Assembly (NCBI GenBank): GCA_019722365.1
Contig: JADFUC010002290.1
Span: forward strand, 1 to 64,000
DNA: 64,000 nucleotides
From: Lithospermum erythrorhizon
Taxonomy: Eukaryota; Streptophyta; Magnoliopsida; Boraginales; Boraginaceae
Reading direction: 5' to 3'
Shown: in pieces, positions 22,707 to 36,424 of the stretch
Layout of the letters: every line of letters begins with the position of its first letter
Position numbering within the stretch: the stretch's first letter is position 1
Made by a program: the position numbers and the translations under genes
The notes under the pieces: generated by a model
Database searches by the model: none
Told to the model about the DNA's origin: nothing
The model's input: the letters and a program-made list of their open reading frames with translations, nothing else

Positions 22707-25599
22707 GATCACCGCTTTTATAAAATTTAGGTCGCCGAAATTTTCGAAGCTTTTGCCCGGATAATCTCGGCGCGCTTTTCGTGGCATACTTATGAACGAT
22801 ATCGTGACACCTTGTCACCTACTTAAATTCACGATTATAGTATGCATCTTGGCTCCGTAATATCTTATGTCGATAAACTTAAGGCGGTGACCCTCTTTAC
22901 ACCATGCTTAAAGCATTCAACCAACAAATTTTACGTTCGAGCTTAAATGCCATAACCTCCGTAATATATCTTGTTTTGCTTGTTATTTATAATTTCAATC
23001 TTAATGTTATGAGCGCCCCTCGGTTGATTCCATGGCCACCACCAAAAATTAAAATTCATATCACCGATATCGTCTTGTCGCTCGTAGTCGTGTCATTGGC
23101 GTAGCTCTTTCAATTCCATCAGCAGATTGGATTCATTCGTAATAATTTCCACTTATCGGCCAATTTCATGACTTATGCATTACAAATTGTCGACATATGA
23201 ATATAGTAATTACCCCGAAATTCTCGACCTCTGAATTATTATGCTTCGCCCACGAAGGAGGCTCCTGCTCGCCCGTTTATTCACACCCAACCAGCAGCCA
23301 GCGTTAACTTGTTGATTTATGTCTTTATAACCTTTATCTGCTCACTTGAGAATCTCTGGTTTACTACGTCACGCAAATTTCCGTAACAACGCACCCCCTA
23401 ATTTAATCTGTTATTTATTCGTAGGTCTGCCATATGCCTGTCGTAACCTTTAATAAACATCTATTCTCTTCCTTGACCACCGTATTGTCAATTCTAAGCT
23501 CCACAGCAGGTTTATGACTCCGTAAGTGCTCTACTGTTTAATTCTCCACTATAATAAGTCCGTTTATCCCGCTACGAGCTCGTTAAATTTCGTAGCGTGT
23601 ATTCTCTTAAGGTACTCTGCCCAGATCGTTACCAATTCATCACCTAAATATTCCACCGTGCGCATTAATACCCTTTTCGATCTTGTGATCTTGAATTACT
23701 TATTAGTATATTTAGCTTTCGAATTCCCATATGATTAACCGTTGTGGCTCATTACGCCCAAAAGTCTCAACCATTCTTGCCAGTACCTTTAGCAGCTCAC
23801 TTTAAAAGCTAGGACTTGATGCTTCGTCAATCATGGCACTAGAGTGAAATAAGATTTATCACAGTTAATGCTACTTCAGTATATGTTTATTAACTTTCGA
23901 AAAAATTATCCAACTTCTTTAAAAGCAACTTGCGTATTTCAACTTTTAACTTCACTTGAGATCCTCGGTCTTATTGCATGTAATTATAAATCTCCGATAG
24001 CAATAATTTTCTAACCCTACTTGATACCCAGCGCTCTTAATCATTGCTCAACCGCCGTCACCTGTGACATCTTCCATACATATCGACCGACGGCTTTCGC
24101 CTCAGAACTCTTTATTCCATTTATCTTACAGCTTGTTGAACAGCGCACATTTCGAAGTTCCCAATCCACACTCGCGCGTTTTACGGATTCGACACTGTAG
24201 GTTCACCCGACTCCTGCGTTCGAAAATAAGGTCCTCTGCGAAAATTCTCACTTAACACTTTTCCTCCAAAATATTTTTTAAATATACAACCTATTTGATC
24301 ACTACAAAGCTGACTTACGATTTCATTCGAGTAGCCGAATCAACACACCTTTTGAAAAGAAATCTCCACTTTAACCCGATCACCAACCTCTTTATCATTT
24401 ACCGAAATTAAACAACTTTCCATTTTCATTTTATTAATGACCAACTTACTCCTTCCACTATCCTCTGCATCGCTACTCCTTGGCAATGCGGTATTATTTG
24501 TCCCCGATTACTCAGTATACCGGACGAATTCTTAATTATTTTATCGACATCGCTACGCCCACGATCGAAATGCTAATCACCAAATACATGTCACCCAAAA
24601 TCCTCCTCAACTTCAACCTTTTAATACCGCTTAAGTTCCACGCGATTGCACAGCTTGTGTGACTTCAAATTGACACCACGAGAGAATCCTTTCATAACTT
24701 CCCGATATAAATGCAATGCCCGCGGTGTAAATTATATTCATCGCATCGTCTCAAAAGGTTTCAGCACGAGTTTACATCTCCAAGAATAATCATTTACCTA
24801 TCCCACCAAATATAAACTCCGGCTTTCAGCCACAGGCACTTATTTAACCATTATTAGCAGATGAACACAAAACTCTTTTCTTGTCGGCTTTCGATTTGTA
24901 TCCATCGACTTCTTCGCTTTACGTTTCTGTCGACTTGTGCGTTTCCGTTTCATTATGATCCACGCATCTCTTTTTAACATTTTACTTACTTATAAACTTC
25001 ATTGATATTAACACAATTCACTTTCAGTATATCGTGTCTTCAGTATCATAAGCGATGCTTAATAAACTCCGTGCTTAAAATGCAAACAAAACCGGCTCTA
25101 CCCTTGAAAAATGACTATTAAAATGACTCCCCAAAATATATGCCGCTGATATCTCATGTAATGCGATGGTATGTCATATTACAACCCACGTAACGTGTCT
25201 TTGTTTCAAAATATGCCCCGTCGTATATATATATAGCGGCCCGTCGTTGATTCATTATTATACTAGTTACCCCACGTCTCGACATATACACATATATAAC
25301 TCGGCGTGCGTCGTATTAACATAATGGGATTCCTTGTCGCGTAGTATAATACGTCACGATCAAGTAACACCACAAGAACACAAAAATTAAATTTGGTCTC
25401 GTGCAAGGCCTTAAATGCAGCAGTGGAAGCGAAATCTTACAGTGGCGTCACCAGCTTGATCAGCTTAAGTTGGCGGAGAAGAAAGAAATAGACTCGAAAC
25501 GGAGAATGACTCATAGCGATAACTTGGCTCGCTTTGAAACTGGGCACATAACCACCGCAAGACACCAAGAAAACATAAACCCTAGGCTCGTGCCATAAT
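22707..25599 (-). mobile_element. Non-coding interior of element C
   Basis: The left end (22707-22760) is the reverse complement of the pol-end/polypurine-tract relic also seen in element A. The right end carries a primer-binding site (25578-25597). Near 25420-25520 the reverse complement aligns with 855-935 of element A. No gag-pol motif was found in 2.9 kb, so this is again a LARD-like element dependent on another element's proteins. Confidence 0.7.
25578..25598 (-). other. Primer-binding site of element C
   Basis: On the minus strand the sequence next to the LTR reads TGGCACGAGCCTAGGGTTTA, a close match to TGGTATCAGAGCCTAGG, complementary to the 3' end of initiator tRNA-Met. It fixes 25600-28789 as the 5' LTR. 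Confidence 0.75.
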
Positions 25600-28500
25600 T
25601 GTAGCCACTTTGAATTGAGTTGGGACGTGGTGAGCTGAGTCATCCAGTCGCGATGATGGATAGCGATAGAAAATGACTTAGATTTAACATGATAAAACGC
25701 ACGGCTTGTCGTCGGGTGAACTAGCCAAGCAATGCAAGCAGGCGAAAAGCAACAATATAATCTGACATCAAACACGGGTTTCTGACATATAATTATTATA
25801 TACAAGCAAAAGCTGAAAATAAAAAGAAACTATATGGCCCATTTGAGATGCTTACAGTCACCCGTGTCAGCGAAATGCTTCGTAGATTAGCGTAACTACT
25901 CGGCCAAAGCATCTCGGTCATCCCTTGGCCAACCCTACCGGAGGCATACAAGAGCGCCCGCCCGTCGGGAATAGGGAGTCGCTGAGAAGGCTGAGGTGAA
26001 TACAAATATCACGAGCTAATCCACCCAGCGCATACCGCAAGGATAACTCGAGTTCATTACCTATCCCAACAACTCTACACTTGTATTTATATATTTTCTA
26101 TCACTACTCGGCTTTGATAAATCTTTTTCTTAATGACTTTCCATTGGCATAGCGATAAACCGCTCGCGTCGACCCTTTTCGGAGTACAACTTAATCACGG
26201 AAATATCTAATATACAACTCTAACATGACGACTCGGTAGCGACTTCGATGTTTATTAGCTTTAGGGATACGCGTACATACGATCTCGCTTGCAAAAACCT
26301 CTGCTTGACTTTCAGGTAACTATGCAACGAGTTCGCTTAAAGTGTTACTACGAATCATGATCACTTGCTTTGTTGTTATCGAAATATTTATAATAGGAAT
26401 CTCCACATTGAAGGTTCGTTATCTTATCTGACTAAGCAACGTATGTCTTAAATCGAGATAGCCACATAAGCATCGAGATTATCACCCAATTCCTCATTTA
26501 GTATATTGAACTTATTGCCTTAATGGTATCAACGTCGTGATTGGATCATAACTTATATACTGAAAACATTGAATCTAATTTTCCACCATATATAAAATAT
26601 CATCAACGCTAAATGCATAGATGGCGTAAACTTCGGTTATAATGTTCTTGTACTCTTGTTCTCGTTCAAATGTTATACCGACCATCGATCAGCACTGAAG
26701 CTTTTTAACCTTGAAGAAGTGTACAACGATGAATACCAACCTAGGATCCACAAGGAAATCGATAATATGAACCGTAATCAGCGATCAATTAGAGCATCGA
26801 TTAAATTAAGCGACCTCTAATGTAATCAATGCATTATCAATGAACAGTAAATGAGTCAGAAGATATATAAATGAGTAGAAAACATATCACAACACCAAAA
26901 AGTCTAAACAACATATAATACAACCAAATAGACTTCAGCAACAGCAACCAAACAGCATGACTACCAGCCCAGCCACAACCGACATTTCGTCGACTGCAGC
27001 AACTCAGCGACTCATCAGCCTTGATCAATAGTATCAACTCAGCTTGACTCAACAATAAATTGTCAGCTCGACAATAGTATCAACTCGACCTTCCCGGCAA
27101 GAGTGTCGGCTTCAGCGACCACAACTCGATATAAGTCGGTTTCTACAACTAATGCGCGTATAATCAGCTTTCCGACTGCGGGGAGAAGCTTATGCCCGTC
27201 GGCGCGTAGCTATCACCCCAGGAATCGTAGCAGTGCGAAGCAATCGCGAATCGTTACTAAGTGCAGAGCCAGCTCGCCCAAATCGTCTTGCCCAGGAGGC
27301 AGCAAGATGCGGGACAAATCCCCAACTCGGCAGGGCAACGTCCCATTTCGACAGGCAAGCGTCATTGCGTCAGGCTAAAACATACTGACTCTTTCCCTAA
27401 TGCGATTCAGCGCCACCGCAAAGCATCTATCGACTCAGGACTACAGAGCACAGAGCAGCACGAGGAAATAACGCTTTTAAATCAAGCGCCCAAAATCATG
27501 CATTCACGGGAGAAAATACGACTGACAGCATGATCAGCTATAGCCATATAGCAAGAAATAGCGTAAATGCCGTTATGGTGGAATAACGGTGAACATATCC
27601 TCGAGACAACTTGACAAAGTACAACAACATATACTTATACACATGCGATAAATACAAAACTCCGTGAGATTAATGCTCTTACGGCTAGCTAAATAAAACT
27701 CACAGCATGATAGCGGACCTTTTACATGATCGGCGCACAAAAGAAACAGAACCAAAATTATAAATTGTACTTACCAAGCACAACTATGGCACCAAATATT
27801 CTCATTATAATCTGCATTACCGATACCCCCAAGAAATAGCCAACCAAAGTTCCCCAGAAAGAGCCTTATTCCAGCAAGTTAGCACCCTATTAATGATCGG
27901 AGTTCCATTCTTTAGTTTCAAAGTTACTGCGTTCGATATTAACAACTACAATGTCAGTTTCTAATCGTAACTTCAATCTCGAATCAGAGTAGCATTATCC
28001 GACTTACGAGCACAATATCGAGACATTAACTTTAATCGCAAAGTAAATGACTTTTCCAGAAAACGAGCCTAAATCAGTCAGAAATTTTACTTCTATCATT
28101 TAAACATCATTTAGAAAAAAAATCTACAAAAATTAAACTATATTCCTCGACATTTTTTTTAAACCCCATAAAATGATAATTATCATTTATCGATAATCTA
28201 GCTTAAATGATAATTCTATAACATAATAAACATGGCTTCTAGAGTAAACTTTCAATTCTCAAAAGTCAACATCCTCTAACTCAAGAAATACTCAAAGATT
28301 TGAACTTACTTACATAAGCGTAAGTGTCTCGGGGAATCTGAAATTTCGAGGGGCCACGAAAGGCTCGCTTGAATGGGAAAGTGAAAAAAAAATTTGAGGT
28401 GAAGCTTAAAGGGAATTTCGGCCATTAAGATGGAGGGAAGAAAGAATATGATTTGGATGATGATGACTAAGCAAGGATAAGTATAAAAAGGTCTCCATGA

Positions 28501-28789
28501 GTCCATGGCAATAAAATATCACCGAGCTTGCTACATTTTGTCGTTCGGTTTAGTTTTGTAGTTTCTAAATCTCGGTTTATATTGGCTACACGACATAAAT
28601 TTAACTTAACCCCAAATAATATCATTCAGAACTAATTAAAACTTTAAAATGTAAAGCAGAAATATACTTTCGGCAGGCGGTATTTGAGCTATTGCGACTT
28701 CAGATTTTTTTGCAGTTTCTCCTCAAAATGTTCCGCGACAACTAGTATCTACTATTTAGCTAATATTGATGCGAGACAGAGTTATTACA
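25600..28789 (-). mobile_element. 5' LTR of LARD-like element C
   Basis: Begins TGTAGCCACTT directly after the primer site and ends GAGTTATTACA at 28789. It is co-linear with 19562-22706. The sequences just outside the element are TATAG (19557-19561) and ACTAG (28790-28794), a weak match for a 5-bp target-site duplication. Element length is about 9.2 kb. Confidence 0.82.
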
Positions 28790-31050
28790 ACTAGTTACCT
28801 ATATAATGAATCCAAAATCGAATAAGAAAATACCTTTGTCGAGGCTACATAAACCCCGGTAATAATAGTAAATTTAGCTCTTACTCGTATTGAAATACTA
28901 TCGATTGTCTCGACAAAGCGATCGAAATAAGAGTAAATGAAGTTAATTGTTGTTGTGTGCCTCACGACTTCTGCGCCGTACAAAATGGTGAATGAGAAGA
29001 ATTGAATTGATAATTTGGACATCGTTAACGTTTGGAAAAAAGCTATTTCGATCGATATTTAAAAACCCTTCAATTTATACTTGTCACGCCTCGCTTTGAT
29101 CTTGCTTGATGATAAAAATCTTAGGTCAATCCCCATCCATCCGTTAGCTTCGCTTAAAAATTACAGGGATAATTTAATCATTTGAGTATTTAAAAACATT
29201 CTAAATAGCTTGGACATGCTTTCAGACCCATACTTAAAACCCTGTTGCCAACAGATCTGCCCCGTGACCTGCACACACGCCATTTATAAAGCTTTAAAAA
29301 GTGCTTGGTGGCTCAAAAGAGATCAACCTCTAAATAACTTCCACCCAATCTGGCCCCCGTCGCTAACAATGAATAATCGAATATGTTTTGGAAAAATTTA
29401 AGAGTGCGGTTAATTTGGTTCCTGTTGTTTTTCAAATAGTTCAACTCAGAAGAAAGAACTTCAAATTTTTATAGTATATGATTTATCCAAACTCAATATG
29501 AGCTTCAAAGTTCGATTTCTTTTCATCATTCACACTTTTAAGACCAATTCTGTATTCTTACGATTTGGAATTTTCAGTTAATTTGACACTTGTGCTTTTT
29601 GGGAAATGTGGATTTTTAGAGCTATTTGTGGTACAAAAATAGTGGTTGGAAATTCTCTGAATTTGATGATGGCGCAGTGGTGAAGGAGGAGACCCCAGGT
29701 TAGTTAAAAGCGAGATAATTATTGGTGTCGTGTGTGGGGAGTAAAGGGGAGTTGCTTTTGATGATCTTCACTGAACTTCAATCGGGCCGAGTATGCGGGA
29801 TGGGGAGAAGAAGAGAATAGGCGTGGGGAGTAGGAGTTGGCGTAAGGAGGTTTTATTCAAATATAATTTATTAAAATGGTAAAAAACAATTGGAAGCGGC
29901 TAAAAGTTAAGAAATAGGTGTTGAATATTTGTAAGGGAAGACTTTTTGGGTAGAATTTAGAATATCTTTGAAATAGTGAGTAGACTAGAATACCCACAGC
30001 CAAAAACTAACCGATAGAACAATTTGAGGAGATTTAAGCGGTTGTATTAAAAGTGGGGTAATTTAAGAATTTTTATATGAGTGTCGAAGCTGCAGAGTTT
30101 TAAACGTCGAAGTAGCTCTTTTTTGAGCGTTAGTAATGTTGATGTCGTTAATTTCATTTGTTCTTAGTATATTGCATCATGATTGGAGTTAGCTCCGATT
30201 GATTCTTTTTTTTCTTTTTAATAGAGCTTGTTGCTTGAACTTCTTTTCGGGACTCTCATTTGACTAGATAATTAATCTTCTTCCAATTGAACATTTGAAC
30301 TACAAGAACTGCTTTTTAGCCATATTCTGTTCAAATTATAACAATCTCCTGAAGCAAAATTAATAAAAATACCCATAATCTAATAATAATCCAATATTTA
30401 TCAATTAATACCTCAGCTTGACCAAATAACGAGCAATAAATTACTAAAAAAATTACCACTATAATCTATGCCAAATGTTGACTAATCGGTTGTATTATTA
30501 TACGTATCCATGAAATACATAAAAAGTGTTATAAATAGCTATAATAATATGAGGAAATACTAATCTAGAATTGTTAGCCAAATTATTCAATTATTATATT
30601 TTTTCTTAACAATATTAAATAATCTATAAAAGAAAAGAAACTTTAGAATATCATCTAAAAATTTAATCAGTAAACAATCCATAAGTTAATAATTAAAATA
30701 TCTCAGAGTTAATAATTAAAAATTTGAACGGTAGTAAATAAAATGTGACAATCACACCAAGAGCCAACAATTCATTAAAATATCTCCTTATCTTCAGAAC
30801 ACGACTCAATTTTCCGTTCTAGCTAGACAAAGTGACAAAACTCTTTAACTAAAATTTGCCATTTTATATTATAATAAATATATTGTTCTCTAATCCCACT
30901 TTGTTTTGTTCGAGTTGAACTAAAGACCATTTCAATTTCACGATTACGGTTTACCTTCATTCATGTTATGGAAATATATATATACCCAACTACATAAATA
31001 GCGGACTAGAATATAATTCACTTAAGTTTAGGTCTAACTATAGCTTGTGA
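28790..31050. other. AT-rich spacer, no gene identified
   Basis: The first few hundred bases may continue the Athila 5' LTR interrupted by element C (a TATA-like TTTATACTTG and AT-rich flank near 29075), but this is positional inference only. ORFs at 28795-29022 (minus) and 29210-29401 (plus) have no recognisable domains. A G-rich stretch at 29640-29860 was inspected without result. Confidence 0.3.
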
Positions 31051-31059
31051 ATTAAAATC

Positions 31060-31410
31060 TACGTCCTCTGAGAGAATAATTGTTAAATATCTTTGAATAA
31101 AGTTGATGTGCTTTTTTAATTAAATTAATTAACATTGATTATTAAAGATTGATTCAATTATACGTTTGTTATTTAAAAATGATCCATAAGTGTCATTTAT
31201 ATAATTTTCCCTATTTTGCCACCAGGATTTACCTATTAAAGTAGAGTTTTGGTGTCGAGAAGAATTTTTTTCAAAGTTCAAGTTCAAAAAATCGGCTCCG
31301 ATTACTTATTTAAAAGGTTGAAACGTTAGGGGGCGGTGTCTATTTAAAATATTTTCCGTGGATTCGGGTGGCTATATGAAATTGCTTTGTTATTATTGTC
31401 CTTCCCAGGG
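31060..31410 (-). mobile_element. MITE family M1, copy 2 (inverted relative to copy 1)
   Basis: The reverse complement matches the element at 37725-38070: shared blocks include AATGAxCCATAAxGTGT, TTGTTAT and ATTAATTAAC. The right terminus TGTCTATTTAAAATATTTTC ... ATATGAAATTGCTT matches the terminus of copy 1. The left terminus is decayed. Confidence 0.55.
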
Positions 31411-31439
31411 TAAAATTTTTGTTTCAAAATATTTGTCGT

Positions 31440-32125
31440 TAACGTAGAAAATTGTACTTATATATTTTTCAATGCTTAATTTTTTTGTTATTTTTCATTA
31501 AATTATCAACTTGATAATATAGTTTCAAAATAATTATTATCATTACATATTTTTCAATGTAATTTTTATATTATTTTTCTTTTTATTAATATATGTGCGA
31601 ATATTTAAAGCGACGAATAAAAAACGGAATGAGTAAAAGGAAGAATGAGGAAGGGATGAAATGCGACCTTGTAATGTTGTTCAATCATTGATAATGCACA
31701 ATTGTAAATGTCTTTCTTTGATTCTTTTTACCGTTAAATTATCAACCAACCAATTATATAATTTCAAATCATTGTCGTTTATATTTTGATGTTATTTTTT
31801 AATCTTTTTATTTTTTTAGTAATCATCTGCTTGAATGGTAAAGCGAAAAATAAAAAAAAAGCGAGAATGAGTAAAAGAGAAGGAATAGAAGAAAATGAAA
31901 GTACCGCCTTACGATGTTGATCAGTTGATGCACAATTGAAAGCCATTTTTGATTATTTTTTACCGTTAATTATCAGCCGTACGACTAATATAATTTGAAT
32001 AATTGTTATTATATTTTTTTGATGTAATTTTTAATATTTTTATTTTTTTTATTAATCATGTATAATTATTGCAGCTTGATAAATAACAAAAGCGAAAATG
32101 AAAAGAAATAAAATTTGTATGATCC
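31440..32125. repeat. Tandem repeat, about 230-bp period, nearly three copies
   Basis: Units anchored at 31506, 31733 and 31965 by (G/A)TTAAATTATCAAC. Each is followed by TATAATTTxAAAT, a T-rich run, AAAGCGA..AATAAAAA, GAATGAGTAAAAG and (in two) GTTGATCA..GATGCACAATTG. AT-rich and non-coding. Confidence 0.7.
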
Positions 32126-32439
32126 GCGGCGCGCTCGGCGTATGACCACACTAAGTGTGAGGCACGCACAACTCTCTTTATAACTATGCTTAGATTAGAT
32201 TTATCCATTTATGGATGTCATCAATTAGAACTAATCAGAGGAGATATGTGAAGCTCTATCGCAAACTGTTGGAGGAATTTATGCACCTTTTTTTGGGGCT
32301 AAGGTCTGTTCTTGAGAACTCTACTACGTCTCTTTAACTTGCATCTTTTTTTACTACTCCTCCCAATTTATTCTCGCTTTCACTATTCATCAATCTGTCC
32401 AAGAGCAAAAGCGGAATTACTCGGTAACAACTAGAATGG

Positions 32440-33480
32440 TGGCTTCCGGAAATAATATTGAATCCACTTATGCCGTTAACCTCGTGATCGCGCTCCTAAA
32501 TCCCCATGCTTTGCCTTGGCCGGCTTTGAAAGGAACTCGATGTTGTCCTCACTGCCATTCCGCGCAACCTGCCGCCTACGCTTCGCCGCCGCGGCTTGCG
32601 TGCATGCTCTGACATTCACCCCGAGATCACCGTCCGTTGCTCCCATAAGGAAAGCCCCAATAGATTTGTCTCTCCTTTCGTCCTCCACACTTGCACATTC
32701 ACCTCACAACGACTGCCATTGCCATAGCATCTTACGTTGTTACTTTTTATACTTACATTTCTGTTTATGTCGAGAAGTAAATGAATTTTTTACAACAAAG
32801 CGTCGTCGTACCGATCGCGCTCCGTCGCCTCCCCGATTCATCCACTCGGCTTCACCCGTTTTTCGACAATGTGGTCTCTGAAATCTCCACTTATGAAACC
32901 CTAGCGAAAAGGACAACCCTTATTTATCTCGTGATCAGGAGCATCAGGAATAGGGTTTACCCGGTAATTTTCAGCAATCCGCGCTAAAAGCGTCTCGTAT
33001 CCCGATTAACAAAGCGAGGCACAGGCTTAATCAAAATCGATAACGACTTAATACACTTCGATCTAGGCACCGTACGAGGTCCATTCCTTGAGAATGAGAG
33101 GTCTCTTCCACGTCGTCCATCAATTCTTTAACTTTCGCGTTTAAATATTACTCGAGAATTCGAACACAAAGATTTTACCTTATTCGAACTTTATGAGACC
33201 TCAATTTTGAATTTCGCCATTGATTTTTTCACAAAATTTCTGTCGCCAAGTGATAGGGTTAAATCCCAAACACAAATCCAACTAGAGTATTCTACACTTG
33301 TTGATACGTGGTTGATTTCGTCGAATTGTCTTAGAATTATCAGAACTTTCCATTTTCGATTCGGTGTGCCCATGATTTTCCCAATCGCGTTCGCCGCCTG
33401 ATTTTGGCCTTCGGTTGTTAAGCGCCACCGGCCATGACCGACCAGCATACCATGCTCGTCTACGCGTTAGGTTTGACCCG
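32440..33480. other. GC-richer low-copy segment, possible gene fragment
   Basis: GC content rises between AT-rich arrays and an LTR. Overlapping frames of 60-121 codons occur on both strands (32516-32881 plus, 32476-32688 minus, 33191-33448 minus), but none shows a domain I know. An AAACCCTA box of the kind found in plant 5' UTRs lies at 32899. It could be a host gene fragment or an unrecognised element; no product is assigned. Confidence 0.3.
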
Positions 33481-33519
33481 ACATATTGATCACAGGGTTT
33501 TACGTGTTACGGGTTTATT

Positions 33520-36044
33520 TGTAACGACCCGCCCGAGGTCGGCCATACGAGGTGAGAGTCGTTAAAATCCGGAACACCCGAGTCCTGAGCCGATGGGCGA
33601 CTTCGATTTAATACCGCAGTCGTTTCATCCAAAAATAAGATTACATATAATATTTCCAAAATAATCATGATTTAAAAACTTTCTGATCAAATGAAATTTG
33701 ATATCCCAACCAACAAACTCCATGTATATCTGACATGCTCACGAATAAGCGGTAATGCTTGGGAAGAGGCCACAAAAAGTAAGTATTGTGCACCGAGAAT
33801 ACAAAATGACGGCAGTAGAGCCCAATTTAAAGTTTCAAAATGAAAAATACAACAATCAAAAGCAGTTGGCAAAACACGTCAAAATCGAGGCGTGAGGATC
33901 CTTTTCCACCAATGCGAAAATGGGTGTAAGCGCGAGCTTGTGAAACTCTTAGCGAGGGGTGAACTTACCATGCAGGCGAGTCGATGATAATATAATAGTC
34001 AAATATGAATGAAATAAAACATATCCGAGGACTACACAAGGTCATACAACATGATTCCACGGAAATCTCAGGCTTATAATACATGAAGATATAATAGAAA
34101 GTTTCGGCAAACACGCAATTCAAAGAGAGAAAGAAATCAAAAGACTTCGATAATGACTAAACTACAGTATTGAAACCTCTTTTATCTGTATCCCGCTTGT
34201 TCGCCTTGACACCAATCTTGTATGCTCGATCCACCGTCTACTGCGAGAATGGACTAATCAATAATCACCCGGCGCTTATACGGTATAAGGCTGAGAAACG
34301 CTATCGCAAAGTATAAGCGCGCACACTTATACGCAAAGTATAAAGGCACGTCGCTCATCAGCTAAATGCAAAGCACGCGTGTCTTATCACCCAGTAAGTA
34401 TAAGGCACATTCTCTTATACGCCCCAGTGGGCGGCTTGGCTATGTTTATCTTATTGAGGCATAAGGCCTTGGCCTTATCTGGCCCAAGTATATAAAGGCG
34501 CATATGGAGTAAGCGCCATCACTGCCCAGGAAGGGAGGTCGCTTTTAACCTGTCTCGTCGACATGGATGGAAGTGCGTCTTCGAGTGCCGCCGAGTCATG
34601 CGTGGCTACAGCGAGTCGTATGCCGATGGCAGAAATTTCTGCTCGGCTTGATATCGGTATACAAACATCTCGCTTGTCGTGAAGTCGAAACACAATCGCC
34701 GACAAGGCCGCGAGAAATCATAAGTAAGTTGGGAGTTCGAGCTATTCTTTACCTCGAGAAGCAATCTTGGCGCCCGCGAGAATACTTGATGCATAATCAT
34801 ATAAAATTACATGTATATTATTCTCACGTAATCATAACACAATAACATAGCATATCATTCTCGTAATCATATCATAATAACATGTATCATTCTCACATAA
34901 TCATATCCTGATAACATGTTCGCCTGATTTAAAATGAAATGCATTAAGTAACACTTACGTGAGATATTGATACTTCCTTTCTTACAACTCTTGCTTACAA
35001 AACCTTGGCGAAGGCAATAGCGCCGCTTTCGCGTCGGCTAAGCAAACACCGTAAATTATAATCAAGACTGATACTATACGGCGTTCTAGGAGATCGTAAC
35101 GACTCTTAGTGGAACTATTTCCCAAAGCAGACCTAACGTAGCCGTGGATAGCTATCGGATTATAATCACCAAGTCGGACCTTGGCCCGTCGATTCTCCCG
35201 CTAAATTCCATCTTATCGATTTAACATTTCAAATCAACTTATAAGTCATTCTAATTGTCAGCGGAGTCATAATTACAAGCTTCTATACTCGAAATATCAA
35301 TTATAACTTCGACTTCGGAATTATGACTTTTCGACGTAACTCGCTTTAGTCAATTTTAAATCACCCGATTTAACGTCGCTGATAGCTACGTCAAATTTTA
35401 AAAATAACCTCTACACATTTAATGTGCAGAAAATATCAACCCGACAAGTTAACGAAAGCATAAAAAGTCATTTCGGCCATGCGTCCTCCGAGCAACCTCA
35501 CAAATCTTGAATTGGCTTGCTTCCGTCATAGAACCCGCAACATGCCCAAAATCATCATAAAATTGAATTATGGAAAAGTCAACTAAAAAGTCAACCATGT
35601 CAAAACCCAAGAAATATCTCGAAAGACTTGAAATTTCTTTTACCTTAACGCCTCGAAGAGAATGGTGAGGAGAAAAGATATAATGGAAGTATTGAGTTTG
35701 AGCGGCAGTGAAATGGAAAATGAAATTTTTTAAGGGGAGGGGGTTGAATATCTCAGCCACCCAAGAAAAAGATGATTATGAAATGTTTGATTATGATGAT
35801 GTAGGAAGATAAGCATGGTTAGATGTTTAAAAAGCTGCGAGTCTAGATTCGGTTTGATTGGTCCTCGTGCTTGAAATCTCACGAACCCGATTCCAAAGAT
35901 AAATATTCCATGGCAAAAACTACTAAATTATAAATGTAATTCGGCTAAAAAAATTTTCTGAAATAATATTATCATTAGAAATTATTTATAACTTATCCAG
36001 TCCACAAAATTTCAATTTTTTTTTTTAAGTAGCAGGTTATTACA
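33520..36044 (-). mobile_element. Solo LTR of the TGTAATAAC gypsy superfamily (D)
   Basis: Begins TGTAACGACCCGCCCGAGG and ends GCAGGTTATTACA, the reverse complement of the termini seen in elements A and A2. It is flanked by TTATT (33515-33519) and TTGTT (36045-36049), a 4-of-5 target-site duplication. Inside, the reverse complement of the GGTATAAGTGCGGTGTGCC-type array lies at about 34270-34520. The right part (35550-35950) is the complement of the conserved TTGGTTGACTTTT and AATTTAGTAGT blocks. No primer site or second LTR is present, so it is a solo LTR from LTR recombination. Confidence 0.8.
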
Positions 36045-36424
36045 TTGTTGATGGTTTCCAAAGTTTCCACGTCGACTCATTTTTTAGGTTAGTGAATAAA
36101 AAATAATTTATCAATTTAAAATTGTATTTCCAATATATATTACTTAGAATTGTAATTTTTTGATGTATTATATCAAAACTTTAATCTAACATTTTCTATC
36201 TTTTTGAAAATCTTTAATCTAACATTTTTACTTGCAATCTGTCACAACATTTGCATATATATTTGCATGAAATTCTATATTACTCTTCTTATTATTATGT
36301 ATGTATTTCAACGGTGAAAAAATAAATTACTATATTGATAAGGTTAGTATATTATTTGTAAGATTTCATAATTTATTTTAATAATTCTAATAACTGAACC
36401 AAGTACTAGTAAGATTAGTAGTGA

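Noticed and set aside
32476..32881. Overlapping ORFs on both strands in the GC-richer segment
   Set aside because: No domain on either strand; GC-rich DNA lengthens chance frames, so no protein is called.
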